NCBI GenBank assembly: GCA_017632345.1
Contig: JAGBRL010000067.1
Location: 1 to 53,170 of the forward strand
DNA from: Paludibacteraceae bacterium
GTDB lineage: Bacteria; Bacteroidota; Bacteroidia; Bacteroidales; Paludibacteraceae
Length of the DNA stretch: 53,170 bases
Reading direction: 5' to 3'
Made by a program: the position numbers and the translations under genes. Numbering within the stretch: position 1 is the stretch's first letter; every line of letters begins with the position of its first letter. A model generated the notes under the pieces. It was not told the origin of the DNA, made no database searches, and was given only the letters and a program-made list of their open reading frames with translations. Shown here piece after piece: positions 26,824 through 34,736 of the stretch.

Positions 26824-27996
26824 TCACTTAGCAGGTATCGCCATGATGTTTTTGAACTCGCTCCAGCCCTTTGCGGCTTTGTATTTTTCCACACTCTCTG
26901 CAGGGACGTATATCTTAAGGTCTTCATCAATATAATCAAAACTTGATTTAAATATTGTTGGAGGAACGATATTCAAACTTGTTACAGAAGTCAAATTAAA
27001 GCAACCTAAAAATGCCTCCTCTCCTATTTCCGTTACATTGGCGGGTATCGTAATGTCTCTTAATTTTTCACATTCCCTAAAAGCAGACTTCTCAATTTTC
27101 ATTAGGCTATCCGGCATAGTTACATTAGTCAGATTGCTGCTGTTTGAAAAAGCATAACTATCAATGACCTTTACCCCCTCTGGAATTTCATAACTTTCAC
27201 CCAATCTTTCGCAAGGAAAACAAATTAGATGAGTTTTTAATTTGTCAAACAAAATACCATTCTCTGAACTATAATGCAAATTGTCCTCTTCGACTTCTAT
27301 ATTCGTCAAACCAGTACAAAAAAGAGAAGCTTCTCCGATACTCGTTACACTTTCTGGTATTGTTATACTTTTTAAAGAATCACAATATTCAAATGCATAA
27401 TTTCCTATCTCTGTAACCCCCTTCGTAATTTTGACACGACTCAAATTGTCGCAGAAACAAAAAGCTTGGTTTCCAATCTTCTTCACACTTGATGGAATTA
27501 TTATGCTTTCTAATTCCGCACAAGCAAAATCTCTGTCACAAATCTCTGTCACTCCGTTAGGAATCACAAACTCACCTTTTTTCCCTATTGGAAAACATTT
27601 CAATTCCGTTTTTGATTTATTGTATAACACACCAAAATACGAACAATAATTGCTGTTGTCTCTATCCACATCAATGGTGACAAGTTCTTTGCAAGAATCA
27701 AAAAGAGCCTTATTTATCATTTCCACACCTTTGGGTATTGTGACGCGTTCCAATTTCCTGCAATTGCTGAAAGCATCGTCTGCAATTCCCGTCACAATAT
27801 AAAACCTGTCCTTGTACATTATTTCATTCGGAATTGTGACTGTACCTGAATATTGCTCATTTTCAGGACTTTTTATTACGGTCGCACTCTTTGTCTTCTT
27901 GTCGATATTATACCATATTTTCTTTCTTTGACTATCCATTATACATACTTGAGATGTCGAAGAAAATCCGAATAAATCACAAATGAAGTTTAACAT
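26824..27996 (-). CDS. BspA-type LRR protein without an obvious signal peptide
   Basis: A 390-residue BspA-like LRR protein from ATG 27994-27996 (MLNFICDLFGFSSTSQV). Repeats of about 23 residues follow, for example LERVTIPKGVEMINKALF, LKSITIPESVTSIG and LRDITIPANVTEIGEEAF, and the C-terminal cap IYVPAESVEKYKAAKGW plus FKNIMAIPAK is shared with the remnant gene at 21855. Unlike its paralogue, the N-terminus lacks a typical n-h-c signal peptide; the segment KIWYNIDKKTKSATV aligns with the paralogue's post-signal region. Either the leader has been replaced, or a start I cannot recognise is used, or the protein stays inside the cell. Confidence 0.85.
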   Translation of the reverse strand: MLNFICDLFGFSSTSQVCIMDSQRKKIWYNIDKKTKSATVIKSPENEQYSGTVTIPNEIMYKDRFYIVTGIADDAFSNCRKLERVTIPKGVEMINKALFDSCKELVTIDVDRDNSNYCSYFGVLYNKSKTELKCFPIGKKGEFVIPNGVTEICDRDFACAELESIIIPSSVKKIGNQAFCFCDNLSRVKITKGVTEIGNYAFEYCDSLKSITIPESVTSIGEASLFCTGLTNIEVEEDNLHYSSENGILFDKLKTHLICFPCERLGESYEIPEGVKVIDSYAFSNSSNLTNVTMPDSLMKIEKSAFRECEKLRDITIPANVTEIGEEAFLGCFNLTSVTSLNIVPPTIFKSSFDYIDEDLKIYVPAESVEKYKAAKGWSEFKNIMAIPAK

Positions 27997-28028
27997 GATT
28001 TTAAGTTTTATATTAATATAAGATTCTA

Positions 28029-28334
28029 TCACTCCACATAATTCCAAAATACATCTTTGTTTACGATGTTGTACGCTGCCTCAGGGTAGGCGTTGGCGAA
28101 TGCCTTTGGTATCTTCGGGTTCTTTTTCCCTGATTTTATCTCATACGCCGTGATGATTTCGCCATCTTCTTCTATGAGGTCTATCTCTTGCTGGTCGTAT
28201 GTCCGCCAAAAGTATAAATTTATATTGGACAGATTGTTGTGTTTCCGCTTCATCCTCTCTCCGATGATAAAGTTTTCCCACAATGCTCCTCTCTCTTCGC
28301 TTGAACGGTCTGCAAATGGACGAAAATTCGTCAT
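28029..28334 (-). pseudogene. 3' fragment of a DUF4143 AAA-ATPase gene
   Basis: A 101-residue frame whose sequence (GALWENFIIGERMKRK, NLYFWRTYDQQEIDLIEE, AYEIKSGKK) is the C-terminal DUF4143 domain of the Bacteroidota AAA-ATPases that carry an N-terminal P-loop domain. The ATPase part is absent, and upstream DNA (28350-28590) is AT-rich and non-coding. It is therefore a 5'-truncated relic. Its visible ATG may be fortuitous. A full-length relative of the same broad family is present at 42700-43878. Confidence 0.75.
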
Positions 28335-28391
28335 GTGTTTATCTTATTAGTATGCCTGCAAATGTAATATATTCTAATTTTTTTCAGTCTA

Positions 28392-28438
28392 ACTGAACGA
28401 ATTTACATTAATTCCGTCAGTGTGACTGAACGAATTTA
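28392..28438. repeat. Pair of 14-bp direct repeats
   Basis: ACTGAACGAATTTA occurs at 28392-28405 and again at 28425-28438, 33 bp apart (three helical turns), in the non-coding AT-rich gap between the DUF4143 fragment and the restriction gene. The spacing on one face of the helix would suit a DNA-binding protein, but a small tandem duplication explains it equally well. The rest of this gap shows no gene. Confidence 0.6.
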
Positions 28439-28591
28439 GTTAATTTTTGTAAACAAAATAATTCATTGTATTGATTTTAAATTATTTAGGTGTTTATTAG
28501 GGCTTAACAATAAATTTTATGCCATTTTATTATGTAAACCCCGGCCTATAGTTTTAATGTTTCTGCATTGTCTTCATATTAGTAAGCAATT

Positions 28592-29305
28592 TTATTCTTT
28601 TACATACTTATTTTTTACATCATTCCACCGTGGTAAAATCAATTCTTTTTGATAATGTTTTTTATAACTTTCACATAACCTTTTACTCCAATTTTCAGCA
28701 ATTGTGCTACGTGTGTCATGATATTTATAAATTGTTTCCTCTAAAGCCGCAAGAAAATCTTCCAAACAATCAAAAGATGGATAATCAGCCTTGTCTGAAT
28801 ACCATGTTGAGGGGCGAATATTTACAATTACATTGTTCTTATATTGAACTTTTATAGGCCATACACTGCTTGTACAACAAATCTCCCATAGATTTTTCAA
28901 CCAAAAATTTTCTATAGTAACTACTCCTTTTTCACTCTTATATTTGATAAGTAAATGTTTTGAATGTAATTTCCATGGTTTTTCAATTATTAAATTGATA
29001 AAACTACGAAAAGCAGCAACATCGAAGTTTGGACTACCTGTAAATGATTTCACCTCTAACCAATCAGATGTAGTCTCTTTTGTATTGAGCCAAAAATCTG
29101 GAGATGCTTGCTTTTCATTATGGATATGATCAATTCCCTTGTGTGTCATCCACTTGTCTAACCATTCTTCTAAAATATTTCCAATAACGTTATTCTGCTC
29201 TACTGTTATCTGATAATTGTTCAAATTAAATGATATAGAACCTTTTGCGTTTTCAAATCCAAATTCGTCACGAAGAGCTATATATAATTTTTCTGCTGAC
29301 TCCAT
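28592..29305 (-). CDS. Type II restriction endonuclease, NgoBV/NlaIV-like
   Basis: A 237-residue nuclease candidate directly after a C5-cytosine methyltransferase gene (2-bp gap), the classic layout of a type II restriction-modification pair. A PD-(D/E)XK core is visible: SPDFWLN, then WLEVKSF (ExK) about 15 residues later. The length and the C-terminal pattern (IRPSTWYSDK) fit the NgoBV/NlaIV family, which cuts GGNNCC; the family assignment is by recognition and the specificity is uncertain. The gene is AT-rich compared with the housekeeping part of the window, as expected for acquired defence genes. Confidence 0.72.
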   Translation of the reverse strand: MESAEKLYIALRDEFGFENAKGSISFNLNNYQITVEQNNVIGNILEEWLDKWMTHKGIDHIHNEKQASPDFWLNTKETTSDWLEVKSFTGSPNFDVAAFRSFINLIIEKPWKLHSKHLLIKYKSEKGVVTIENFWLKNLWEICCTSSVWPIKVQYKNNVIVNIRPSTWYSDKADYPSFDCLEDFLAALEETIYKYHDTRSTIAENWSKRLCESYKKHYQKELILPRWNDVKNKYVKE

Positions 29306-29307
29306 AA

Positions 29308-30639
29308 TTAAATTACTTTTTTACTGTTAATATTATTAAATGCAGAATACGACTCTGCCAATCTTTCTGATATGGCTGCAATAACAGGTACAACAACCGT
29401 ATTCCCTAATAAATCAAAACCTTCCATCGTATTTACTGGAAATTTGAAATCATCAGGATACCCAAATAGTCTTAAACCCTCTCTTAGCGTTAAAGGACGT
29501 AAACCATTATTGTCAACGACATAATTTTTTTTCATATCCATTGCCACAAGCGTTGGAGCAATACTTTTGGGATCCAAAATCTTATTGATTTCAAAACTCA
29601 ACTTTCCTGCTACAATATTATATCCAATTTTTTTACTAGTATCTTGTTTTCGAACTTTTTGTTCTCCAAATATCGTATATTCTGTAACTAAGGCTTTGGG
29701 ATATTCTTTCTTTAAATAACCTTTATTAACAAGATCTTCAAGCATTATTTTTAAATCATCGCTCTGATAAAACTCTCGAATCATCTCTTCTGTCAATGGC
29801 ATACCATCCATCCAATCTATACCATGTTTTACTGCCCACTTCTTTTTACGTCGTTCGTGCGACATCTTATTGAGAAGTTTTTTTTGTTCAGGACTAACAG
29901 TTCCTTTCAACTCAATATCCCAACTATGAATATTATTCCTCCCTCCTCGTTTGTCTTTTATACTTTTACCATACAAATCTTTCGGGGAATAATGCAACAT
30001 TAATAAACTTATAAATTGGGTATTGATTGTCGGCAGACCTTTTTCTAAAACATTTTCAAGCACAGCATGAGATACAGCGAAACCATCAAGAGATATATTT
30101 TCTTGTCTCGTCCCTACTATGTAAATTCGTTTTCGTTCTTGTGCTACTCCAAAATCTTTAGAATTCAACACTTTCCAAGAAACAAAATAACCGAGTGATG
30201 TCAAATTAGCTATAATTACGGAAAGTGTTCTTCCTATCGGTTGTCGAGTATCTTCCCTGTCATGAGTTACCAAACCTTCAACATTTTCGAGAATAAAACC
30301 GTATGGACGTTTTTCATCTAGTATTCTTTCAACCTCAAAAAACATAGTTCCTCTTGTATCCTGAAATCCAAGACGCTTCCCTGCATACGAGAATGCTTGA
30401 CAAGGAAATCCTCCTAATAAAAAATCAAAATCAGGAATGTTTTTTGCATCTATTTTTGTTATATCTCCTTTTATTTCTTCATTGGGGTTGTTTGCCAACA
30501 AAACTTTACACGCATGAGGTTTTATTTCAGAAGTCAAAACACATTCTGTTTCAAAACCACACTTGTTAAATGCAATTTCAAAACCCTTGCGAATTCCTCC
30601 TATACCAGCGAAGAGGTCTATAAACTTCACTTTTGCCAT
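29308..30639 (-). CDS. DNA (cytosine-5-)-methyltransferase of the type II R-M pair
   Basis: A 443-residue C5-cytosine methyltransferase. I start at ATG 30637-30639 (MAKVKFIDLFAGIGG), because motif I FIDLFAGIGG must be near the N-terminus. The catalytic motif IV is GGFPCQAFSYAGKRLGF with the cysteine of PCQ; motif VI is ENVEG; motif VIII falls in QERKRIYIVG; motifs IX-X (LTLREGLRLFGYPDDF, LLGNTVVVPV) are at the C-terminus. The region between is the target recognition domain. It protects host DNA from the adjacent nuclease. Only 2 bp separate the two genes, so they are co-transcribed with the methylase first. Confidence 0.93.
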   Translation of the reverse strand: MAKVKFIDLFAGIGGIRKGFEIAFNKCGFETECVLTSEIKPHACKVLLANNPNEEIKGDITKIDAKNIPDFDFLLGGFPCQAFSYAGKRLGFQDTRGTMFFEVERILDEKRPYGFILENVEGLVTHDREDTRQPIGRTLSVIIANLTSLGYFVSWKVLNSKDFGVAQERKRIYIVGTRQENISLDGFAVSHAVLENVLEKGLPTINTQFISLLMLHYSPKDLYGKSIKDKRGGRNNIHSWDIELKGTVSPEQKKLLNKMSHERRKKKWAVKHGIDWMDGMPLTEEMIREFYQSDDLKIMLEDLVNKGYLKKEYPKALVTEYTIFGEQKVRKQDTSKKIGYNIVAGKLSFEINKILDPKSIAPTLVAMDMKKNYVVDNNGLRPLTLREGLRLFGYPDDFKFPVNTMEGFDLLGNTVVVPVIAAISERLAESYSAFNNINSKKVI

Positions 30640-30715
30640 ACTAAATTCCAAATTAAGCACCGCAAAGTAATAAAAATTCGGTGAATAAACCAAACAATTA
30701 GGTCTATTGCCAATC

Positions 30716-33565
30716 TCATTTATTTAAACACACCACCTTTTCTCCATTTACTATATATATGCCCGGAATGAGTTTTAGGGTTTCCTCGTTCCCTCCTCTT
30801 AGCGAAAAATGATGTAAAACCGTTCCTTGCACATCTGTCAAACAAATGGTTTGCGATATGTCGCTATGTATAGTTATTCCGCCCTCTACATTGTATATTT
30901 TAAGAGGTGAATCATTGCTTTTGATTTTGTCGCAAGTCGTTGTTTCAGTTTCTACTTGTTTATATCCTTTAGATTCTATCCACTTCTGATAGCTGCCGTC
31001 CGACTCGTTGCTTATAGGCTGATAATCATGTTTTTCTGAGTCAAAACAAAATGCGAACTGACATGCAGGCAACTTTTCCGCTTCATTTAATCCTACAATT
31101 CCGTTCGAGGTTGGCGACGCGCTGTAATTGGTTATTGCTTTATTTTCGTTGCTTCGCGGATAAAAGTAGTAATATCCGTCAGATGTGTTAGACGATACAA
31201 TTTTCCATTGTTGCTCATAGCTGCCGACAGAGTCTGCCAAGGTCAGTTTTCCGTCAGTTCCGTCCAAAACTTTTCCGCTTGCCAAGTCCGTTAGGACATA
31301 ATAACCGTCTGTTGCTGTTATTCTGAAAGTGAGGTTTATATTTTCGTCATCTTCTGCTAATAGCAATTTTTCATCTTTCTGTGAAAGTATCTTATTGGCG
31401 TTTTTGGAGAGCAGAAGATATTCCTTTCCTTCTTCAAAATTTCCTACTCTGCGATATCGGTTCAATTTATCGAAAAGGCCTAAATCCCACTCAGAGTAGA
31501 AGCGAATGACAGGATAGCCTGTGCGCATATCTATAGGCAGCCAGATGTGCCAAGACTCGCCAACGTTTGCGTCGTTAAAGTAGTCACCTCCCTTCCAACG
31601 GTCGCCCATATAGATGTAGGCGTCATATTTGTTCGGTACTTTAAAGACAAAGTTGCTTTGCGAGCAGTAAGTGGTTTTGTTGTTAGCGTCCACGCAAGGA
31701 TTTCCGCTATCTTCCCAGCCAGACAGCGGCATTTGCGAGTAGGAGCTATGCGCTGGGTTGGGGTCCCAACCTGTACAGCCTGATGAGATGGCTACAAATC
31801 GTTTATGATATTTGAAAATGGCCGGAGCCTCATACTGTTTTTTGACAAATATTCTTTCCCATGTATTGGTCAACTCCAAATAATCGTCGCGCAACAGAGT
31901 TCCGTGCATTGTCATGTTCTCTTCTGCTGAACCGAAGTGGTATGCCACATTGTAGTCTGGGTCGAACATTAAAGTTTGGTCGCGGGAACCGGAGGGTTGT
32001 TCGTCGCCTCGTGGACGTTGTGTCTTTACAAAGTTATAAGGACCTGTTATTTTGTCGGCCCAAAGAATAGCGACTCTGGATGCTGCATAGCCCGAACCAT
32101 TCTCCCAATGCACCCACATCACATACTTTCCTGTGTTAGGGCAATACATCACTTTAGGACGCTCTAAGGTACGACCGTAATTCATGTCTTGATAGTCGTT
32201 TCTTAAAGGTTCTTCCGGACACTCCCATGCCATGCACTCAAATTTCCAATTATACATATCTTTTGATGTGTAGCAGCCTATTCCGTTGCTTTTTACAGGT
32301 GATGGACGATAATTTTCTCCAAACCAGTAATAAGTGCCGTTTTCGTATAGCACACATCCTCCATGCACATTGATGTGCTTTCCGTCTTCATCGTACCAAT
32401 TCATCCCTAATCGTAGCGCAGAACTACCGTTCCTGAAATTTGTATATGGTTGATTAGAGGGCGCATCCACCCGTATCAAGTGCCAATAGTGCTTTCCGTC
32501 ATTACCGTTCTTGTCACTATAAACCCCTTTGCCATCTGATGTTCCGTCTGTTCCGATAAATTGGTTGTCCTCCGCCACTTGAAAACGGACATACAAATCT
32601 TCGTTGGGCGCGTAGGCAATTTTAAATCTTGCTGTGCTGGAATTAGGTGCCTGCATAAAGGCTACACTGTACTCTCCTGATGAGGTCAGATAGGTGCCTG
32701 ACTGCACATTTTTTATGCTATACGTTCCATTAGAAGCCTCTTCGAACACAAATTGTTGTGCGGTGGAATTGTCTCGGTTTTTTATCTGAACAGAGTTGTT
32801 GACGTTGGCTAAGAAACGATTGCTTGCGTGCATGATGTAATATTTTTCTCCGACAACGAAAGGCAAATTGCGTTGAGAGATATAGTCGTTTGTTGCACTT
32901 GTCAAAATTTGAGTGGCCTCGATGACATCTGATTGAGTAATAGGGGTTTGAAGGACGGATTGAGCTTCTGAAATTGCCTTCTGAAGGTTGTCTCGCACCT
33001 CAGTAGAAAATTCGCCCTCCTTGTTGCCCTCTTTTGTTTGCGACAATTTTTGTTCTGCTCTTTCGATAGCGTTCTCTAATCCATCTGTGATGATTTCGTT
33101 ATTTGACGCTTCCCTCAAATACCAAAAGTGCAAAGTCTCTTTTCCGTTTTTGTCTGAATATAAAGAGCTGCCGTTATCAGTGGCGTCTGTCCCTAAATAC
33201 AGATTATTGTCTGCGCATTTCAGTTTGATGTATTCTCCTCCGCAACTTTCGATGGTAAACTTGGCTACATTGCCGGTGGAGGTTGAAAACTCGGTATCCC
33301 ACGTACCTGTTTTTGCAATGTTTCTGCCGATTGACTGATTTTTGATGAGGTAATAAGAGCCGGACTGCACAAACTGGAAAGTCTGCGCCTGTCCGGCATC
33401 AAAGTTCGCCAACTTTGGAGAACCTGACGTTGACGAAACCACCATTCCGCTTGAGTGGAATAGGTAATATTTTAGATTTGCATCTACCGAATAAGCGGTG
33501 ATAAAATTGCAGAATAAAATGAGTAATGCAATAGTTTTTGATTTGATACTGAATGTGTTTCTCAT
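30716..33565 (-). CDS. Secreted multidomain GH43-like glycoside hydrolase with T9SS-type tail
   Basis: 949 residues. A signal peptide (LLILFCNFITAYS) is followed by a beta-rich module at about 28-165, a helical FIVAR-like linker at about 168-235, a second copy of the beta-rich module at about 240-365 (both contain LYLGTDATDNG/FIGTDGTSDG and YSDKNG...HFWYL/HYWHL), a five-bladed GH43-like catalytic region at about 375-690 (YYWFGENYRPSP, ERPKVMYCPNTGKYVMWVHWE), and a ricin-like module at about 700-870. The last 65 residues (LKIYNVEGGITIHSD, LTDVQGTVLHHFSLRGG, PGIYIVNGEKV) look like a type IX secretion sorting domain. The sequence is closest to the galactan-active GH43_34 type, but the substrate is inferred. 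Confidence 0.85.
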   Translation of the reverse strand: MRNTFSIKSKTIALLILFCNFITAYSVDANLKYYLFHSSGMVVSSTSGSPKLANFDAGQAQTFQFVQSGSYYLIKNQSIGRNIAKTGTWDTEFSTSTGNVAKFTIESCGGEYIKLKCADNNLYLGTDATDNGSSLYSDKNGKETLHFWYLREASNNEIITDGLENAIERAEQKLSQTKEGNKEGEFSTEVRDNLQKAISEAQSVLQTPITQSDVIEATQILTSATNDYISQRNLPFVVGEKYYIMHASNRFLANVNNSVQIKNRDNSTAQQFVFEEASNGTYSIKNVQSGTYLTSSGEYSVAFMQAPNSSTARFKIAYAPNEDLYVRFQVAEDNQFIGTDGTSDGKGVYSDKNGNDGKHYWHLIRVDAPSNQPYTNFRNGSSALRLGMNWYDEDGKHINVHGGCVLYENGTYYWFGENYRPSPVKSNGIGCYTSKDMYNWKFECMAWECPEEPLRNDYQDMNYGRTLERPKVMYCPNTGKYVMWVHWENGSGYAASRVAILWADKITGPYNFVKTQRPRGDEQPSGSRDQTLMFDPDYNVAYHFGSAEENMTMHGTLLRDDYLELTNTWERIFVKKQYEAPAIFKYHKRFVAISSGCTGWDPNPAHSSYSQMPLSGWEDSGNPCVDANNKTTYCSQSNFVFKVPNKYDAYIYMGDRWKGGDYFNDANVGESWHIWLPIDMRTGYPVIRFYSEWDLGLFDKLNRYRRVGNFEEGKEYLLLSKNANKILSQKDEKLLLAEDDENINLTFRITATDGYYVLTDLASGKVLDGTDGKLTLADSVGSYEQQWKIVSSNTSDGYYYFYPRSNENKAITNYSASPTSNGIVGLNEAEKLPACQFAFCFDSEKHDYQPISNESDGSYQKWIESKGYKQVETETTTCDKIKSNDSPLKIYNVEGGITIHSDISQTICLTDVQGTVLHHFSLRGGNEETLKLIPGIYIVNGEKVVCLNK

Positions 33566-33894
33566 ACTTTTATTAATGTAAAATTGTTGGATCTATGTGT
33601 TAAATTGGCCGACGCTATAATATTGCAAAAAAGTTCCTCTGCATAAATTGGACAACACAAACACCCTCTCAGAACCTCTACAAATCGAATAGCATTTGAC
33701 TTGTTTGGCAAAACTACAAATTTCACATGAAAAAACACACTCTTTCAACTCTTAATTTGCAAAATCTCATTACTTTACAAATCTGCACGCCTCATTAAAG
33801 AAGCAACGGTAGTGCCAATTTTAAACTCTAACCGTAAAAAGAACGGCAGTCCTCTCACTTTTTTCACTTTTTTTTGAAAAAAAACATCGAATAT

Positions 33895-33926
33895 GTTGCG
33901 TAATTATGTTTTATAACATATCTTTG
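33895..33926 (+). promoter_or_regulatory. Promoter reading into the intergenic small-ORF unit
   Basis: GTTG (33895-33898), 20 bp, TATCTTTG (33919-33926): a near-consensus Bacteroidota promoter. No annotated gene starts for 800 bp; what follows is a 19-codon ORF and two terminators. The 33566-33894 stretch before it shows no gene; a minus-strand TAGTTTTG at 33709-33716 could drive the GH43 gene with a ~140-nt leader. Confidence 0.55.
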
Positions 33927-33961
33927 CAGCATAAAAATTAAAGCATTTAAAAAAACAAATT

Positions 33962-34021
33962 ATGGTCCTTTTTAATTTACTAATAGTTAATTTATTTAGA
34001 AAATACGCTCCTAAGTTCTAA
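33962..34021 (+). CDS. 19-residue hydrophobic/basic small ORF
   Basis: ATG 33962 to TAA 34019-34021 encodes MVLFNLLIVNLFRKYAPKF: a hydrophobic N-terminal helix and a basic C-terminus. It sits 36 nt after a strong -7 element and its last codons and stop lie inside a terminator hairpin. Such promoter/small ORF/terminator units can be leader-peptide attenuators, small membrane peptides or type I toxin-like genes; equally, the RNA alone may matter. No downstream gene in a position to be attenuated is visible (the next + gene is 700 bp away, behind a second terminator), which argues against simple attenuation. The upstream sequence is A-rich without a Shine-Dalgarno, which is normal in this phylum. 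Not recognised by name. Confidence 0.4.
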   Translation: MVLFNLLIVNLFRKYAPKF

Positions 34022-34045
34022 TTTAGAGCCTTGGAGCTATTTTTT
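34007..34045 (+). terminator. Rho-independent terminator overlapping the small ORF
   Basis: GCTCC (34007-34011) pairs with GGAGC (34033-34037), AAG (34013-34015) with CTT (34030-34032), and TCTA (34017-34020) with TAGA (34024-34027), followed by TATTTTTTG. The ORF stop codon is inside the stem. Confidence 0.7.
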
Positions 34046-34068
34046 GTTATCGTCCTCACTCATGTTCA

Positions 34069-34104
34069 CGCATACGTTACCGAAAAACGTCTGCGTTTTT
34101 TTTT
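34069..34104 (+). terminator. Second rho-independent terminator
   Basis: CGCA/TGCG and ACGTT/AACGT pairs with single-base bulges form a hairpin at 34069-34095, followed by nine or more T. It lies about 30 bp downstream of the first terminator. Confidence 0.6.
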
Positions 34105-34149
34105 ATTTCAGCAGCTTCTATAAATTGGAAATGATTTAAATCATTTGAG

Positions 34150-34257
34150 TTAATTTGATGCGCTGGATTTTTTCCTGAGCGAACATTTTCGCTTGCCTCC
34201 TTGCTCACTATAAAATTTTCTGTAACCTTGCTCCTAATTATCGGTAAAATTTATCGG
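34150..34257 (-). pseudogene. Decayed N-terminal fragment of an IS5-type transposase (copy A)
   Basis: Translating the minus strand from 34257 gives PINFTDN, stop, EQGYRKFY and later GGKRKCSLR. It aligns base by base with the better-preserved copy B at 34428-34586 (PTNLTDNQWQVIEKFL, KRKYPLR). CAG has become TAG and the frame drifts afterwards, so this copy is older or more decayed. Confidence 0.65.
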
Positions 34258-34427
34258 GTAATTTGCCAAATACTTTTTCAGTCACTATAAAGGTATAAAA
34301 TCAACCGCAAATCAAATTGACAATCAATTATTTATGTATATTAGAAATTTCTTCAGAGCCTCTAAGAAGCTGTTTAAATTTTTCTAAAATATTTTGTTAA
34401 GTATCAGAAAACAGAAGGCTAATTGAA

Positions 34428-34586
34428 TCATGGACACCGCAGTTTCCGCATGAAACTCATAGTCGATAAATTGATTGCGTTTATTATGTTCCTGAGAGGG
34501 TATTTGCGCTTTCGCACTTGCACATCTAAAAATTTTTCTATAACTTGCCACTGATTATCGGTGAGATTTGTTGGATACTGATTCAT
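34428..34586 (-). pseudogene. N-terminal fragment of an IS5-type (DUF4096) transposase (copy B)
   Basis: ATG 34584-34586 opens a 52-codon frame MNQYPTNLTDNQWQVIEKFL...KRKYPLRNIINAIN, the characteristic start of IS5-family transposases of Bacteroidota. After NAIN the sequence no longer matches the family (a YLxxTGCQWRMLP-like motif is expected) and stops at 34428. The catalytic DDE region is missing. Confidence 0.8.
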
Positions 34587-34630
34587 TTCTTTATTGTTTT
34601 GTTTTCTTAAAGTTACGAAAATTATCTACT

Positions 34631-34692
34631 TATCAAACTGATAATAAGTATTTTAAATGTAATTTTGAGAGATTGTTTTATATCTCTCAAAT
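34631..34692 (+). promoter_or_regulatory. Promoter, palindrome and leader hairpin of the LRR lipoprotein gene
   Basis: TAATTTTG (34660-34667) matches TAnnTTTG. Upstream is the near-palindrome TTATCAaacTGATAA (about 34631-34645), close to the -33 region and possibly an operator. The predicted leader starts with TTTGAGAGAT...ATATCTCTCAAA (34664-34692), a 10-bp hairpin. All of this lies inside the IS remnant, so the gene appears to use a promoter carried by the element. Confidence 0.45.
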
Positions 34693-34736
34693 TAGTTTTG
34701 AATTAAATTTAAACAGTTTCTAAATTGCAGAATAGC

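Larger units (their letters stand above)
34366..34720. mobile_element. Internally deleted IS5-family element (MITE-like), ~355 bp
   Basis: Bounded by 16-bp inverted repeats GAAGCTGTTTAAATTT (34366-34381) and AAATTTAAACAGTTTC (34705-34720) with one mismatch, and flanked by TAA on both sides (34363-34365 and 34721-34723), a 3-bp target duplication of the TNA type seen in part of the IS5 family. Inside, on the minus strand, is the first ~50 codons of a DUF4096/IS5-type transposase (copy B). A full element would be ~850 bp or more, so most of the transposase is deleted. Confidence 0.7.

Noticed and set aside
21855..28030. CRISPR array suggested by the many regular repeats
   Set aside because: The periodicity is 69 bp, in frame, and encodes 23-residue LRRs; there are no unique spacers and no cas genes.
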